This document shows positions 22,695-33,133 of a stretch of 64,000 nt of DNA, piece by piece. Made by a program: the position numbers and the translations under genes. The notes under the pieces are model-generated. The model worked only from the letters and a program-made list of their open reading frames with translations, searched no databases and was not told where the DNA came from. How positions within the stretch are numbered: the first letter of the stretch is position 1; the number at the start of each line of letters is the position of its first letter. Source of the DNA: Dactylorhiza incarnata (taxonomy: Eukaryota > Streptophyta > Magnoliopsida > Asparagales > Orchidaceae); NCBI GenBank assembly GCA_033032865.1, contig JAWHQI010000065.1, positions 3,410,001 to 3,474,000 on the forward strand. The letters run 5' to 3'.

Positions 22695-23860
22695 CTAACT
22701 CATGTCATCAAAATATATATCCTTGTCTAGCAATGTGTCCTCGTCCACAGGAACAATGTATAGGGAGAACGCAAGAAGTGGAGTTGCCTCGATGGAGGAG
22801 TGATCAACCTCCTCACAAAAGAGGATACTCATCTCATCAAATTGAGCTTGTTGCTCCCTATCCTCCTGATTCACCTGCGGCTCATCAACGTGCATAGGCT
22901 TAGATGACGAAGGGGGTTTAGGAAATAAATTAGAAGAAATACTTAAATAATTGAAAATCAGAGGAGTGGTCCCGGTCTCACTCCCAACAGGCTCCAAAAC
23001 CCGTACACTGTTGTCGACATCCAAGGCAGGGAAAAAGATATCAAAGGGTATAGGAGTCACGGAAACAACATGGACATCGTCAATGACCAAAGAAGTAGAT
23101 ACTTCCTCAACCAGTGAGATGTCCTCGTCAAACTTTTGCGACTCGAATACAATCTCTATAACTTCGCACTATTGGATGGCTAAAGCAAGATTAGCGGAAA
23201 TGAGTGTAAACAGTTTAAGCAAAGGAGGAACTTTGTCAATCGCAATATCAGAGAGCATGTGGATTGATTCCTCATGGGGTGAATACAAAAGAGATGATGA
23301 ATGCATGTGTAAAAGAGGCACAATCATGTCACTGCGTATGGATCAAGAGGAAAATCAACAATACTCCCTCATAGACAAGGTGGTACTGCATATGGATCAT
23401 CAGAGGTAGAAGGAACGTCATGCATACGGAGAGAATCCGTAATAGCCCCCCATAGACAAGGTGGATAAGCAGATAGACTAATTTCAATATACGACCCATT
23501 CTCCTCATCCCTTTTACGTTGAAATGCAGCGCACACTTTTAATACGTGGTTGGTGCTATGACATTAATAAGAGAACGATAATTGTTGTGGGGGTGCGTAA
23601 TTATAAGAATTAGGCTCGTCATATGACGTATCATAGGATATTGGTGTCACATAAGGTGAGTCATATGACATATAACTATGGTCTCCTATATAACATTCAT
23701 TACTATTATGAGTATAAGACCCGCACCATCAACATCGAGAGTAAGAAAATATGATGCTGCAAGAATGGATTCACAAATTGAAATGATGCATAAACTAGTT
23801 GTACAAATATAAAACCACTATGGAGGCTCGCTTAGAAAATTTAAAATAACAATGAAAAGA
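22695..23860 (-). pseudogene. Degenerate ORF of Athila-like fragment J
   Basis: The clearest open part is 23090-22695 (131 aa, ending in stop): acidic, Ser/Glu-rich, with VDEPQVNQEDREQ and CEEVDHSSIEATPLL. The same frame can be followed upstream to about 23700 through a few stops, with a CX9C segment (CHSTNHVLKVC). No catalytic domain was recognised. In position (just after the PBS) and style it resembles the ORF of element H at 61231, so it is probably the product of a non-autonomous Athila-like family. Function unknown. Confidence 0.45.
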
Positions 23861-23977
23861 GAATTCAAAGAGAAAACAACTTCACAATTAATTTCTCAAA
23901 TAGAACAATAAAAACTTGAGCTCTAAATACTCAGGGTTTACTAATATTGCAAAAAAACATTAAATTAGTTTACACTT

Positions 23978-23994
23978 CCTCGGCAATGGCGTCA
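23978..23994 (-). promoter_or_regulatory. Primer binding site of Athila-like fragment J
   Basis: In element sense it reads TGACGCCATTGCCGAGG, a variant of the Athila/Tat site TGGCGCCGTTGCCGGGG (tRNA-Asp type), placed six bases after the LTR end. It fixes J on the minus strand. Confidence 0.8.
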
Positions 23995-24000
23995 AAAACT

Positions 24001-25372
24001 TGATACGCAAAAAGCGGATATACGCAAGTGCACGTGTCGGATCAAGTAATACAGTGTGAATAAAGATCGTTCCCACGAGGAAGTGTCGAATCTAACACTC
24101 GCAATTACTAGTTGAACCTTTTCTTTAAATTCAAGTGGATAAATTAAGGTGATTTGTGATAACAATAAAATTCAAATCTAGTTACTATAACGACAACTTA
24201 AAAATACTTTTAATCAGTTAAGGAAAATAGTCTCGTACATTGCTTTCCTTTGTTTATTGTGGTGATTTCTTAAAGTGATTCGATATGAATGTTAAAATAA
24301 CTATCATGCAACGATTTAAAAGTGGACCACATTATCTCTCGATATCTGAAATCTGTTTATCCTTTATTCTCCTAGTTATCTCTAACTTATGCAACAATAA
24401 AGTATAACATCAAGTACACAAATCAATGTTGCTACCGAGAACACGAAATCTCTTTCTCCCTTCTACAATATATTAAATTTATGATACACTTACGCCGCTC
24501 CTCTCTCGAATCTTGCAGCGCAATATAAATGCGGAAACTTTGGTGAAAAATTTACGCAACTCCTCTCTCGAATCTTGTCACGCAATATAAAACATTCATC
24601 TTTAAATCAACGTAACTCCTCTCTCGAATCTCGCCACGTGATTTAGAAGATGAAAACTTAATCCAACATTTCCAAGAACATAATCATAAATTCAATAAAG
24701 ATAGAGTCTCAAACATTCATGACAAAATATTATGATTCAAAACATCACAACAAGTCAAAGTACACACAACATACAAGACTAGTATAGTTTAGTTCATCAC
24801 GAAGAACAAACACAATGAAATTAGAGAGATCTTACAAGACATGTTGTAAGAAATTTGGATCCATCCTTCTTCAATGGTCTTTTCTTCCTCCAAGGGCTGT
24901 CAAACCCTTAAATCATTCTCTCTAGTTTTCGAAAAGGTTGAAGATGATGATCCATTCTCATTTCTCTCTCCTTGGCTCCTTTTATATTCATCCATCCTAA
25001 TAGGAGTCTCCAAAAAGCCGAAAGGAGCATCCCATTGCTGTCATAACTGCCAAAATTTCAAATATTTCGAATCTGAAATTTCAGTTCCCGTCAGCATGTT
25101 GTAACAACTTTTTCTGAACTATGATAATATATTATAACATATTTTCTGCATCCTTTAAACTGCTCCAAACAGCAAACAATATGTTGTAACAAATCTGTGA
25201 CTTTTTTCCTGGACTCCAAATATGCATATCCTTCGACCGTTTACGCTAGATACTTTTGAATTTCTATAATGAAGATATGTAAAAATGTTGATTATTCCTA
25301 ACCTTCACCACATACAAAATCATTCATGTTTAGTACATTTAAGCACATATTTATGGAATATATTAGATAGAG
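24001..25372 (-). mobile_element. LTR of Athila-like fragment J
   Basis: The plus-strand start TGATACGCAAAA is the complement of the U5 end, abutting the PBS. It contains three copies of CTCCTCTCTCGAATC (24498, 24560, 24616), related to the CTCGAGAGAGG words in the U5 of elements F and H. The far end is uncertain; about 25372 is where gypsy gag similarity starts. No second J LTR was seen. Confidence 0.6.
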
Positions 25373-25953
25373 GAGTGCAAAATATGGAATAAAATAACTT
25401 CTTTATGAGAAATTATCATCCATCGCAGCCTTGGAGTTTCATCTCCACCTTCATTGCGTCGAACGCGGCTTTGAATTATTTTAGTGCTGGATTTCCTAAA
25501 AGATTCAAGGCCAGCTTCCCCGTGGATGCAATTGATGAGGCCTAGGAAAATCTCATCTTCTATTTCCACGCATACCGAAATGCAATTTTTGTTCCCTAAG
25601 GAACTGATAACCTTATGCTCGATGCACCCGCACTACAACCCTTGAACCTCCTCCACCTCTTTTCCTTTGGAGGAAGTAGTCTGACTATTATTTTTTGGAG
25701 CAACGAGCTCTGTGAGCTTTCCTACCTTTAGCAATTTCTCGATGAGGTCATGAAGGGCTCTATAATTTTTTGTGTCGTGACCCGCATCATGATGAAATTG
25801 GCAATAAAGACTGAGATTTGTGTTGGCATATCCTCCTTGGAGGGGGAGGCCTCTAATATCCTGGTTGTCTTTGAAGAATCTCCATGACTTTGTTCATCGG
25901 AATAATCACAAGTCTGTGTATGCTTCTTGAGCATCATCGTACTGCATGGGACG
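25373..25953 (-). pseudogene. Tat-type gypsy gag remnant (element K)
   Basis: Minus-strand frames carry a CX2HX4HX4-type zinc motif (FCQFHHDAGHDTKN), then LHDLIEKLLKVGKL, and further on INCIHGEAGLESFRK. These align in order with the gag C-terminus of element E (CEYHRERGHLTEAC, LRDLF, FCIHGGAGPESSRK). Frameshifts and stops break it, and its upstream part is cut off by the E LTR at 25954. Confidence 0.75.
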
Positions 25954-25972
25954 TGTTTGCCCGGAAATCCGC
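25954..25972 (+). mobile_element. Start of element E 5' LTR, split off by element F
   Basis: TGTTTGCCCGGAAATCCGC is the first 19 bases of E's 5' LTR; the rest continues at 36419 after element F. The intact counterpart in element I (63341) begins TGTTTTGCCCAGAAAGCCCG then CGACC, and the two halves here read the same way across the junction. The last five bases, TCCGC, are F's target site. Confidence 0.85.
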
Positions 25973-26139
25973 TGATGAATGATATTTTAGTCATCATTTT
26001 AAGGCTAATATCTTATTAGATATTTAAATAAATTATCACATTTTTGTTCGTTGTTTTTATAAATTTTCGTAAAAAAATATTTTATATTCTAACTCATATT
26101 TTCTCTATTTTGTAAGATTTCGGCTACGTTCAATGAAAA

Positions 26140-26465
26140 TTCAGGAGTTTGATGAACTGCGCCTAGCGGCCAGGAGATTTGATATGCACTATCGGGAGTT
26201 CGACGAACTGTGTTCGACGAAAGCGCGGGAGATCGACGAACTGCGCCTGGCGAACTGCGATCGACGAACGGGCGAGAGATCGACGAACTGTGTTCGACGA
26301 ATATGTGGGAGATCGACGAAATGTCGCCTGGCGGCCTCCGATCGACGAAAGGGCGAGAGATCGACGAACCGTGTTTGACGAATATGTGGGCGATCGACGA
26401 ACTGTCGCCTGGCGGCCTCCGATCGATGAACATGCGAGAGTTCGACGAACTGCGTTCGACGAATG
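26140..26465 (+). repeat. TCGACGAA array in the U3 of element F
   Basis: At least 12 exact TCGACGAA words plus TCGATGAA and TTGACGAA variants, spaced about 15-35 bp, intermixed with CGCCTGGCG. The ~80-bp segment containing CTCCGATCGACGAA is itself repeated. Long reading frames on all strands here are by-products. The 3' LTR copy is 35015-35340. Confidence 0.9.
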
Positions 26466-26550
26466 TTCAACAGCGCCTCCTTCCCGCCAAAGCTTCCCGC
26501 CAGCAATTAATCCAGAAGGCGCCCTCTCCGCTGCTGCTTCAATCAATCCT

Positions 26551-26616
26551 GTTACACGCCCCTTGGTCACGGGCGTGACCAAGGGCATGTAACACCAAAA
26601 ATTCAACTATTTAAGG
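26551..26616 (+). promoter_or_regulatory. Palindrome and TATA box of the F 5' LTR promoter
   Basis: The left arm starts GTTACACGCCCCTTGGTCAC and the right arm CGTGACCAAGGGCATGTAAC mirrors it around a GGG centre (26551-26593). Fourteen bases later comes CTATTTAAGG (26607-26616), a plant TATA box. The same arrangement is in the 3' LTR at 35421-35487. The strong dyad beside the TATA suggests a cis-element of the LTR promoter; this is inference. Confidence 0.75.
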
Positions 26617-27564
26617 GGAGCTTTTCCTGATGATAGGGGACACAAATTTTGGGAGTTCTAGCTTTAGTTTTTGCACTATTTTCTTATTCTCAAGCTTGTA
26701 CTCTTCTTTCTTCTCAACTTGCACTTTCATTTCAAGGTTTGTAATTTTCAATTCCTTAGTTGTAACTTTTTTGCAATTCAATAAAATAATTCTTTTTCTC
26801 TTATTCTACTCTCTTTTTAATCATGCACCTCTTTATTTTCGTTCATTCCTCCATCTCTATGAGTAGCTAATTTTCTATTAGTACACGACCGAGATGATCC
26901 AAGGAAAATATAATTCATGACTTAATTTTTAGCTTCTCTTCCTCTTCTTTAGAATGCTTTAGATTTATCCTTGAACTCTTTTTTATTTGAGATTATATTA
27001 TCGATATATAATTCTCATTCTTGTTTTCGTAATCTAATAACCGAGAGGTTCTGATTTCGAATCGATCATTTCAAGGATAAAGAGAGTTGAATGCACTCCT
27101 CGAGAGAGGATGACATAATTCTCCCGGATTGGAGTCAAATCCAATAGAGGGGTTCACTACGATAAAGCGAGTTTTAGGGGTTTTGATTCTAGAGCGAAAG
27201 TTTGATTGATCAACCTAAACTCAGTTGAGTGTATCCTCGAGAGAGGTACGTTTATAATTCGGGAACTTCCACGGTCAAGTAATTTCTTTAAGAGAATTGG
27301 AAGTTTTATTTCTTATATTTATTTTCCAAGGTGATTCAAGGTTGAGTACTAATCTTTTAATTCATAGTTCTTTTAAATAAGTTATCTCTCTTTCTTGCAA
27401 ACCAACTCCAAAGTATTGTTGATAGAATAATAGAGATTTTCGTGAAGTAAGAGTATTCAACCGCTCCGAGTCTAATACGACCTTGGTTCTTACAACCTAT
27501 ACTACATTCGATACGGTACACTTGTCGTCATCGTTTGCGGATATAGTTTTGCGCATCAAGTTTT

Positions 27565-27580
27565 TGGCGCCGTTGCCGGA
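27565..27580 (+). promoter_or_regulatory. Primer binding site of element F
   Basis: TGGCGCCGTTGCCGGA, six bases after the LTR end. This is the Athila/Tat primer site assigned to tRNA-Asp. Confidence 0.92.
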
Positions 27581-27665
27581 GAACTTCGGTTGATATTTCG
27601 AAAAAAGAAATATCTATTAATTTTATCTTTTCTTTTCTTATTTTCTTATTAAGGTGTAACTAAAT

Positions 27666-27757
27666 TCCTGGAAAGGACGCTTTGGGCTTGAATTCCCATC
27701 ACAGCCTCTAGTACCTTGCGAGCCCTTCACCGGGTTGACCTTGGGAAGTCCAGGACT
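27666..27757 (+). ncRNA. Structured leader element of F (5' copy)
   Basis: Closed by TCCTGGA at the start and TCCAGGA at the end, which pair. Inside are GGACGCTTTGGGCTTGAATT, CCCATCAC, TAGTACCTTGCGAGCCC and CTTGGGAAGTCC. A second copy lies downstream of pol in the same element (33492-33587) and a third in element H (61066-61157). It would be transcribed in the untranslated leader. A packaging or dimerisation role is a guess. Confidence 0.6.
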
Positions 27758-27904
27758 AATATTAAATCACCTAATTAAAAAAAATCTACATAAAAATAAA
27801 ATAAAATAAAAATAAAAATATAATAAAAAAATTTATTAAATATATTTATCTAAAATTTTATTTTTCCTTTTTCTTTTTCCATATCTTTTTTTTTCTTTTG
27901 GTTT

Positions 27905-29600
27905 ATGACCAGAGTAAACTCTTCAATTAATCTTGAATTTTGTTTTAATCCGGAAATCGAGCGCACCTTTCGGCGACGTCTCCGATTTAGTGATCTACCA
28001 ATAATTCGTGAAGAGTCAATCGGAGAAACTAACGAAGATATAATGGACGACCCCGACCATAAGAGGCTCCGCTACAGACTATGTCCTATTATGCGAGGCC
28101 AAATTGGGAGGGAACACAATCTAGCATTATTCGCTCGGCGGTGGCGAATAATAATTTTGAAATTAAAACGAGTATCATTTAGATGGTTCAGCAAACCGTC
28201 GTTTTCGACGGCTTACCAGATGAAGATCCTAATCTGCATTTATTAAATTTTTTGGAAATTTGTGATACGTTTAAAATCAATGGCGTCACCGATGACGTCA
28301 TTCGTTTGCGTTTATTTACTTTTTCTTTGCGGACTAAGGCCAAGCAGTGGTTGAGATCTCTTCCTAGAGGTTCCATCACTACCTGGGCCGAAATGACGGA
28401 AAAGTTTTTAACGAAATATTTTCCTCCGGCGAAGTCCGCTAAACTACGTACGGACATTCTCTCTTTTACACAAATAGACTCGGAGTCTCTCTACGACACA
28501 TGGGAGCGCTTCGAGGAATTATTACGGAGATGTCCTCATAATGCCCTTCCTTTGTGGCAACAAATTCAAACTTTCTACAATGGTTTGAATCCCCAAACAA
28601 GGCAAATGATTGATGCGGCAGTAGGGGGAACTCTTAATAACAAAACCCCTGAGGCCGCTTAAGAGCTTTTTGAAGAGATGACCATGAACGCATATCAGTG
28701 GAATGCGCCACGGACGCGCCCTAACAAGCCGGCTGGACTTTATGAAGTCGAGGCAGCCACTAATTTAGCGTTACAAGTAAAGAGATTAACTAAGCAAGTG
28801 GCGGAGATGTCTGCTTCCTCCGCCACCAATTGGGTTAATCATAATAATAACGAAAATAATAATAATTTCATTCAAGAGCAAGTAGATTATATGGGGAACT
28901 CTTATCGTCCTCCTTATAACCCGAATAATAATATTCCATTTAATAATTCTTATAATCCGGGTTTTAGGAACCATCCTAACTTTTCATGGAGCAATCCCAA
29001 TAATGCTCAGCGTCCACCGCAAGTGAATCCTCCTGGATTCGCTCCACCAGCACCACACAAGTCCTCTTCATTTGAAGAGGCCTTCACCAAATATGTTGCC
29101 TCCAATGAGTCCAACATCCGGAATCTATCCGGATCTATTAAAAGTTTGGAAAATCAGATTGGAAAACTCGCCAAGATGTTCTCCGAACGCCAGCAAGGAG
29201 CTCTATCGGGCAATACTGAGCCCAATCCACGGGAGAGCGCCAACGCAATAATCCTCCGCGGCGGAAAGGAGGTAAAAACTTCAAAATTGGTCGAGCCTGA
29301 GGTAAACGTTCCAACTCCACCTCCGTATTTTAATTCTTTTGATTTAGCTCCGCGCATTATTCAATCGCCTTCTATTCCGTATCCTTCTAAATTACAAAAT
29401 GAGCGCAACGAGGAGCAGTATAAAAAATTCATAAATATTTTAAAACAAATTCAAATCAACGTACCATTCTGCGAGGCACTCTCACAAATGCCTAAATACA
29501 CGAAATATCTCAAGAAATTATTATCAAATAAAAAGAGACTTGAAGATATTTCGCGCATTTCTCTTAACGCAGAATGTTCGGCGATTGTTTTAAATAAATT
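27905..29600 (+). pseudogene. Athila gag of element F
   Basis: The first ATG is 27905. A frameshift near 28180-28240 moves the frame to 28183-28662, a single stop (28660) follows, and the frame continues from 28678. The retrotransposon gag domain is clear: [20 protein letters not shown], then [35 protein letters not shown] and [12 protein letters not shown]. Downstream is a Pro/Asn-rich linker (about 28850-29060). This is the particle protein of the Athila lineage, broken by at least two lesions. Confidence 0.88.
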
Positions 29601-30519
29601 GCCAAAAAAATTAAATGATCCGGGACGGTTCTCCATCCCGTGTTTGTTCGGCAATTTATTAATTAAACACGCCTTGGCCGATCTAGGAGCTAGCATAAAT
29701 CTTATGTCGTTCTCCTTATTTAAAAAGCTTGGTTTGGGCACCCCAAGCCCAACCAATATAAGCATCCAACTAGCGGATCGGTACGTTAAGTACCCGATCG
29801 GGGTCATAGAAGATGTGCTAGTAAAGGTTGACAAGTTTATCTTTCCGGTAGATTTTGTCATCCTCGATATCGAAGAGGACTCCGAAGTACCCCTCATACT
29901 CGGCCGACCCTTCCTAGCCACCGCTCGAGCTATTATCGACGTAAGTAACGAAAATCTTCTCCTACGAGTTGGGGAAGAAGAAGTTATTTTTAATATAAAT
30001 AAGTCAATGAGAAATATGCTTCCAAACGACGACTCTTGCTTTACCTTAGAAACAAATTTTAAAGAGGAAATAACGTTTCCTGAAATAATTTCTCCTTCAT
30101 TTGAAAATCCGGAAATTGCAAATTTATTTTGTCTACAAGAAATTACTCGACTGCTCAAATTTGAAGAAGTAAAATTAGATAATTCTAAAATAAAAACATC
30201 TTACGAGGAGCCACCGAGTTTAGAATTAAAACAATTACCGGAACATTTAAAATATATATTTTTAGAAAAAGATTTGAAATTGCCCGTAATAATATCTTCC
30301 GCACTTAACGATTCAGAAATTACCGAATTAATTAAAATTTTAAACAATCACCGCCATGCAATTGCATGGCAAATTTCTGATATCAAGGGGATTAGCCCCT
30401 CTTTTTGCACGCATAAAATAAATTTAGAAAATAATTCTCGCGGCACTAGTCAGCCTCAACGACGCCTTAATCCTAATATGAAGGACGTCGTTAAGGCCGA
30501 AATAAAAAAAATTTATTAG
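29601..30519 (+). pseudogene. Aspartic protease and RT N-terminus of element F
   Basis: The same open frame as the gag C-terminal part (ORF 28678-30519, 613 aa). The catalytic motif ALADLGASINLM is at about 29671-29706; DLGAS is the Athila form of the active-site triad. The flap and C-terminal segments (GRPFLATARAIIDV, about 29902-29943) follow. The frame runs through a linker into the start of RT (KGISPSFCTHKINLE) and stops at 30517-30519 after a one-base shift in an A-run. Confidence 0.85.
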
Positions 30520-31260
30520 ACGCGGGAATTATTTACCCGATTTCTGATAGCACTTGGGTTAGCCCAGTGCAAGTCGTGCCTAAAAGGGCGGAATAACGGT
30601 AGTTAAAAACGAAAATAACGAGTTGATTCCAATCCGTACTGTTACGGGTTGGCGGGTATGCATCGATTACAGAAAATTAAATGATGCTACCCGCAATGAT
30701 CACTTTCCGTTGCCCTTTATTGACCAAATTTTAAAACGCTTATCCGGTCATTCACACTACTGCTTTCTCGATGGTCTTTCGGGATATTTCCAAATCCCAA
30801 TTGCGCCCGAAGACCAAGAGAAAACCACCTTCACATGTCCGTTCGGCACCTTCGCATATCGAAGAATGCCATTTGGGCTTTGTAACGCGCCAACTACATT
30901 TCAAAGATGTATGCTGACAATTTTTAATGAATTAGTAGAAAATGTCATGAAAGTTTTCATGGACGATTTTTCTGTCTTTGGCGATTCTTTTACAAATTGT
31001 TTAAATAATCTTGATCGTGTTCTTCAACGTTGCGAAGACACGAATTTGGCACTCAACTGGGAGAAGTGTCACTTTATGGTCTGAGAAGGGTTAGTCCTCG
31101 GACATAAAGTTTCTAGTAAGGGGATCGAGGGCGATCGGGCCAAGATCGAGGTCATAGAAAAACTCCCCCTCCTACAAATATTAAATCCATTAGGAGTTTT
31201 CTAGGGCACGCAGGATTCTATAGGCGATTCATTCGAGATTTTTCTAAAATTACTAAACCT
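30520..31260 (+). pseudogene. Reverse transcriptase core of element F
   Basis: After two single-base frame breaks (near 30510 and 30590) the RT is open at 30623-31084: WRVCIDYRKLNDATRNDHFP, FLDGLSGYFQIPIAPEDQEK, MPFGLCNAPTTFQRCM and the active site VFMDDFSVFGD. A TGA at 31082 and a further frame break near 31200 interrupt the thumb region. The catalytic aspartates are kept; the protein is lost through frame damage only. Confidence 0.88.
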
Positions 31261-31840
31261 TTAACTCATCTTTTAGAAAAAGAATCCGCGTTTATTTTTG
31301 ACGATGAATGCTTGAAAGCTTTTGAAAAAATTAAGAAAGAACTAATAAACTCGCCAATTTTAATTGTGCCAAATTGGTCTTTACCGTTTGAATTAATGTG
31401 CGACGCGAGTGATTTTGCTGTAGGGGCTGTTTTAGGCCAACGGGTGAACAAATATTTTCACCCAATTTATTACGCAAGCAAAACGCTTACATCCGCCCAA
31501 GCTAATTATATAACAACGGAAAAAGAACTTTTAGCGATTGTTTTTGCATTCGATAAATTCCGTTCTTATCTAACACTTTCAAAAGTTATTATTTTTTCAG
31601 ATCACTCCGCCCTCCGATATTTACTAGATAAAGGAGACGCTAAGCCCCGACCCTTGAGATGGATTCTCCTTCTTCAAGAATTCGATTTGGAGATGCAGGA
31701 CAAAAGGGGAGCGGAGAACGTTGCGGCCGACCACCTCTCACGTTTGGAGAATCCGGCTGCAGGAGCGCTTGCAGAGGCCAAAATCGACGACAAATTCCCT
31801 GAAGAGCGCCTCCTCGCCATCGAAAAGGTAACAACTTCTT
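31261..31840 (+). pseudogene. RNase H domain of element F
   Basis: Open in one frame from 31312. Motifs: LMCDASDFAVGAVLGQR, TTEKELLAIVFAFDKFRSYL, IIFSDHSALRYLL and RWILLLQEFDLEMQDKRG, with the Asp-Glu-Asp active-site residues present. It continues in frame into integrase. It would degrade the RNA strand during cDNA synthesis. Confidence 0.85.
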
Positions 31841-33133
31841 CCACCCCTTGGTACGCGGATTTAGCCAACTATTTAGTGACCCGGGTCCTACCAAAAGATT
31901 TTTCAAGTCAACAAAAGAAGAAATTCTTTTCGGACTTGAAAATTTATTTTTGGGAGGACCCCTTTTTATTTCGTGTCTGTGCGGATCAAGTGGTAAGAAG
32001 GTGTATTTCGGGCGAGGAAGGCGTCCAAATTTTGCGGCACTACCACGAAGGGCCAACCGGTGGCCACTATCAAGCTAACCAGACAGCAAGGAAAGTGCTA
32101 GAGGCGGGCTTCTATTGGCCCACCTTATTTAAAGATGCTCACAATTTTGTGAGTAATTATGATCGGTATCAACGGTCAGGTAACATTTCTAACCGGGACG
32201 AAATGCCCCAAAATATATTTTTAGAATGGGAAATTTTTTATTTATGGGGAATAGATTTCGTTGGTCCTTTACCCTCTTCTTTCAATAATAAATATATCCT
32301 TGCTGCGGTCGATTACGTGTCAAGGTGGGTGGAAGCACAAGCTCTTCCCACCAACGACGCGAGAGTCGTCGTAAAGTTTTTTAAAAAATTATTTGCACGA
32401 TTTGGCACACCCCTAGCACTAATTAGTGATCGGAACACTCATTTCTGTAACAACCAACTTGCTAAAATTTTAGCAAAGTATGGAGTTACACACAAGCTTT
32501 CTACCGCCTACCACCCACAAGCAAATGGCCAAGTGGAGGTGGTGAATCGTGAACTAAAAAAAGAATATTAGAAAAAACTGTGCCCATTAATAGGAAGGAT
32601 TGGGCACTAAAATTAGATGACGCTCTATGGGCCTATCGGACAGCGTACAAAACCGCCATCAGATGTACGCCGTACTGGCTAGTCTATGGTACAACTTGCC
32701 ATTTACCGGTAGAATTAGAACATCGCGCTTTTTGGGCGCTAAATTTTTTGAATTTAGATTTAGACTTAGCCTCCGAACATAGAAAAATGCAATTAAATGA
32801 ACTAGACGAATGACGCGCGAACGCCTATGAAAATAATAAATTTTATAAGGAGCGCACTAAGTTCTATCATGATAAAAAAATAAAAAATCCAAAAACTTTT
32901 TCGCCGGGAGACTTAGTCCTTCTCTATAATTCTAGACTTAAACTTTTTCCGGGCAAATTAAAATCCCGATGGTCCGGTCCCTTCACAATAAAAGAAGTTT
33001 GGCCATACGGAACTGTGCTAATAGAGCACCCGGAAAAAGGCTCCTTTAAGGTTAACGGCCACCGGCTAAAACTGTATCACCCCGGCGACCCAATGTCAGG
33101 GCAAATTGAAACGCTTCATTTTCCTAATTTTTA
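31841..33133 (+). pseudogene. Integrase of element F
   Basis: The N-terminal zinc-binding segment keeps both His (GPTGGHYQANQTARKVLEAG region) but the CX2C pair is replaced by Tyr (SNYDRYQRSGN). The core keeps the catalytic residues: WGIDFVGPLP, LISDRNTHFCN and [17 protein letters not shown] frameshift and stop follow at 32571; the C-terminal part is readable at 32580-32813 and on to 33133 ([20 protein letters not shown], then [12 protein letters not shown]). Confidence 0.87.

Larger units (their letters stand above)
25973..27558 (+). mobile_element. 5' LTR of element F
   Basis: 1,586 bp, TGATGAATGATATTTTAGTC to GCGCATCA. U3 holds an array of at least 12 TCGACGAA words (26140-26465), then a 43-bp palindrome (26551-26593) and a TATA box (26608-26616). 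U5 contains CTCGAGAGAGGATGACATAA and CTCGAGAGAGGTACG, shared with other Athila LTRs. An AATAAAATAATT candidate poly(A) signal is near 26780. Confidence 0.92.

Noticed and set aside
22951..23409. Plus-strand ORF of 152 codons
   Set aside because: Opposite the degenerate minus-strand ORF of fragment J, which has the right position after a minus-strand PBS.
26140..26465. Possible CRISPR-like array (short repeats with spacers)
   Set aside because: Repeats are 8 bp, spacing is irregular, the array lies within an LTR and is present in both LTR copies; this is eukaryotic transposon DNA.
26089..26606. Long open frames on both strands in the F LTR, also at 34927-35476
   Set aside because: By-products of the TCGACGAA array; Asp-Glu/Arg-Arg repeats in every frame and no gene context, inside U3 upstream of the TATA.
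29451..30158. Minus-strand ORF of 235 codons
   Set aside because: Complement of the F protease region, where domain motifs read on the plus strand.
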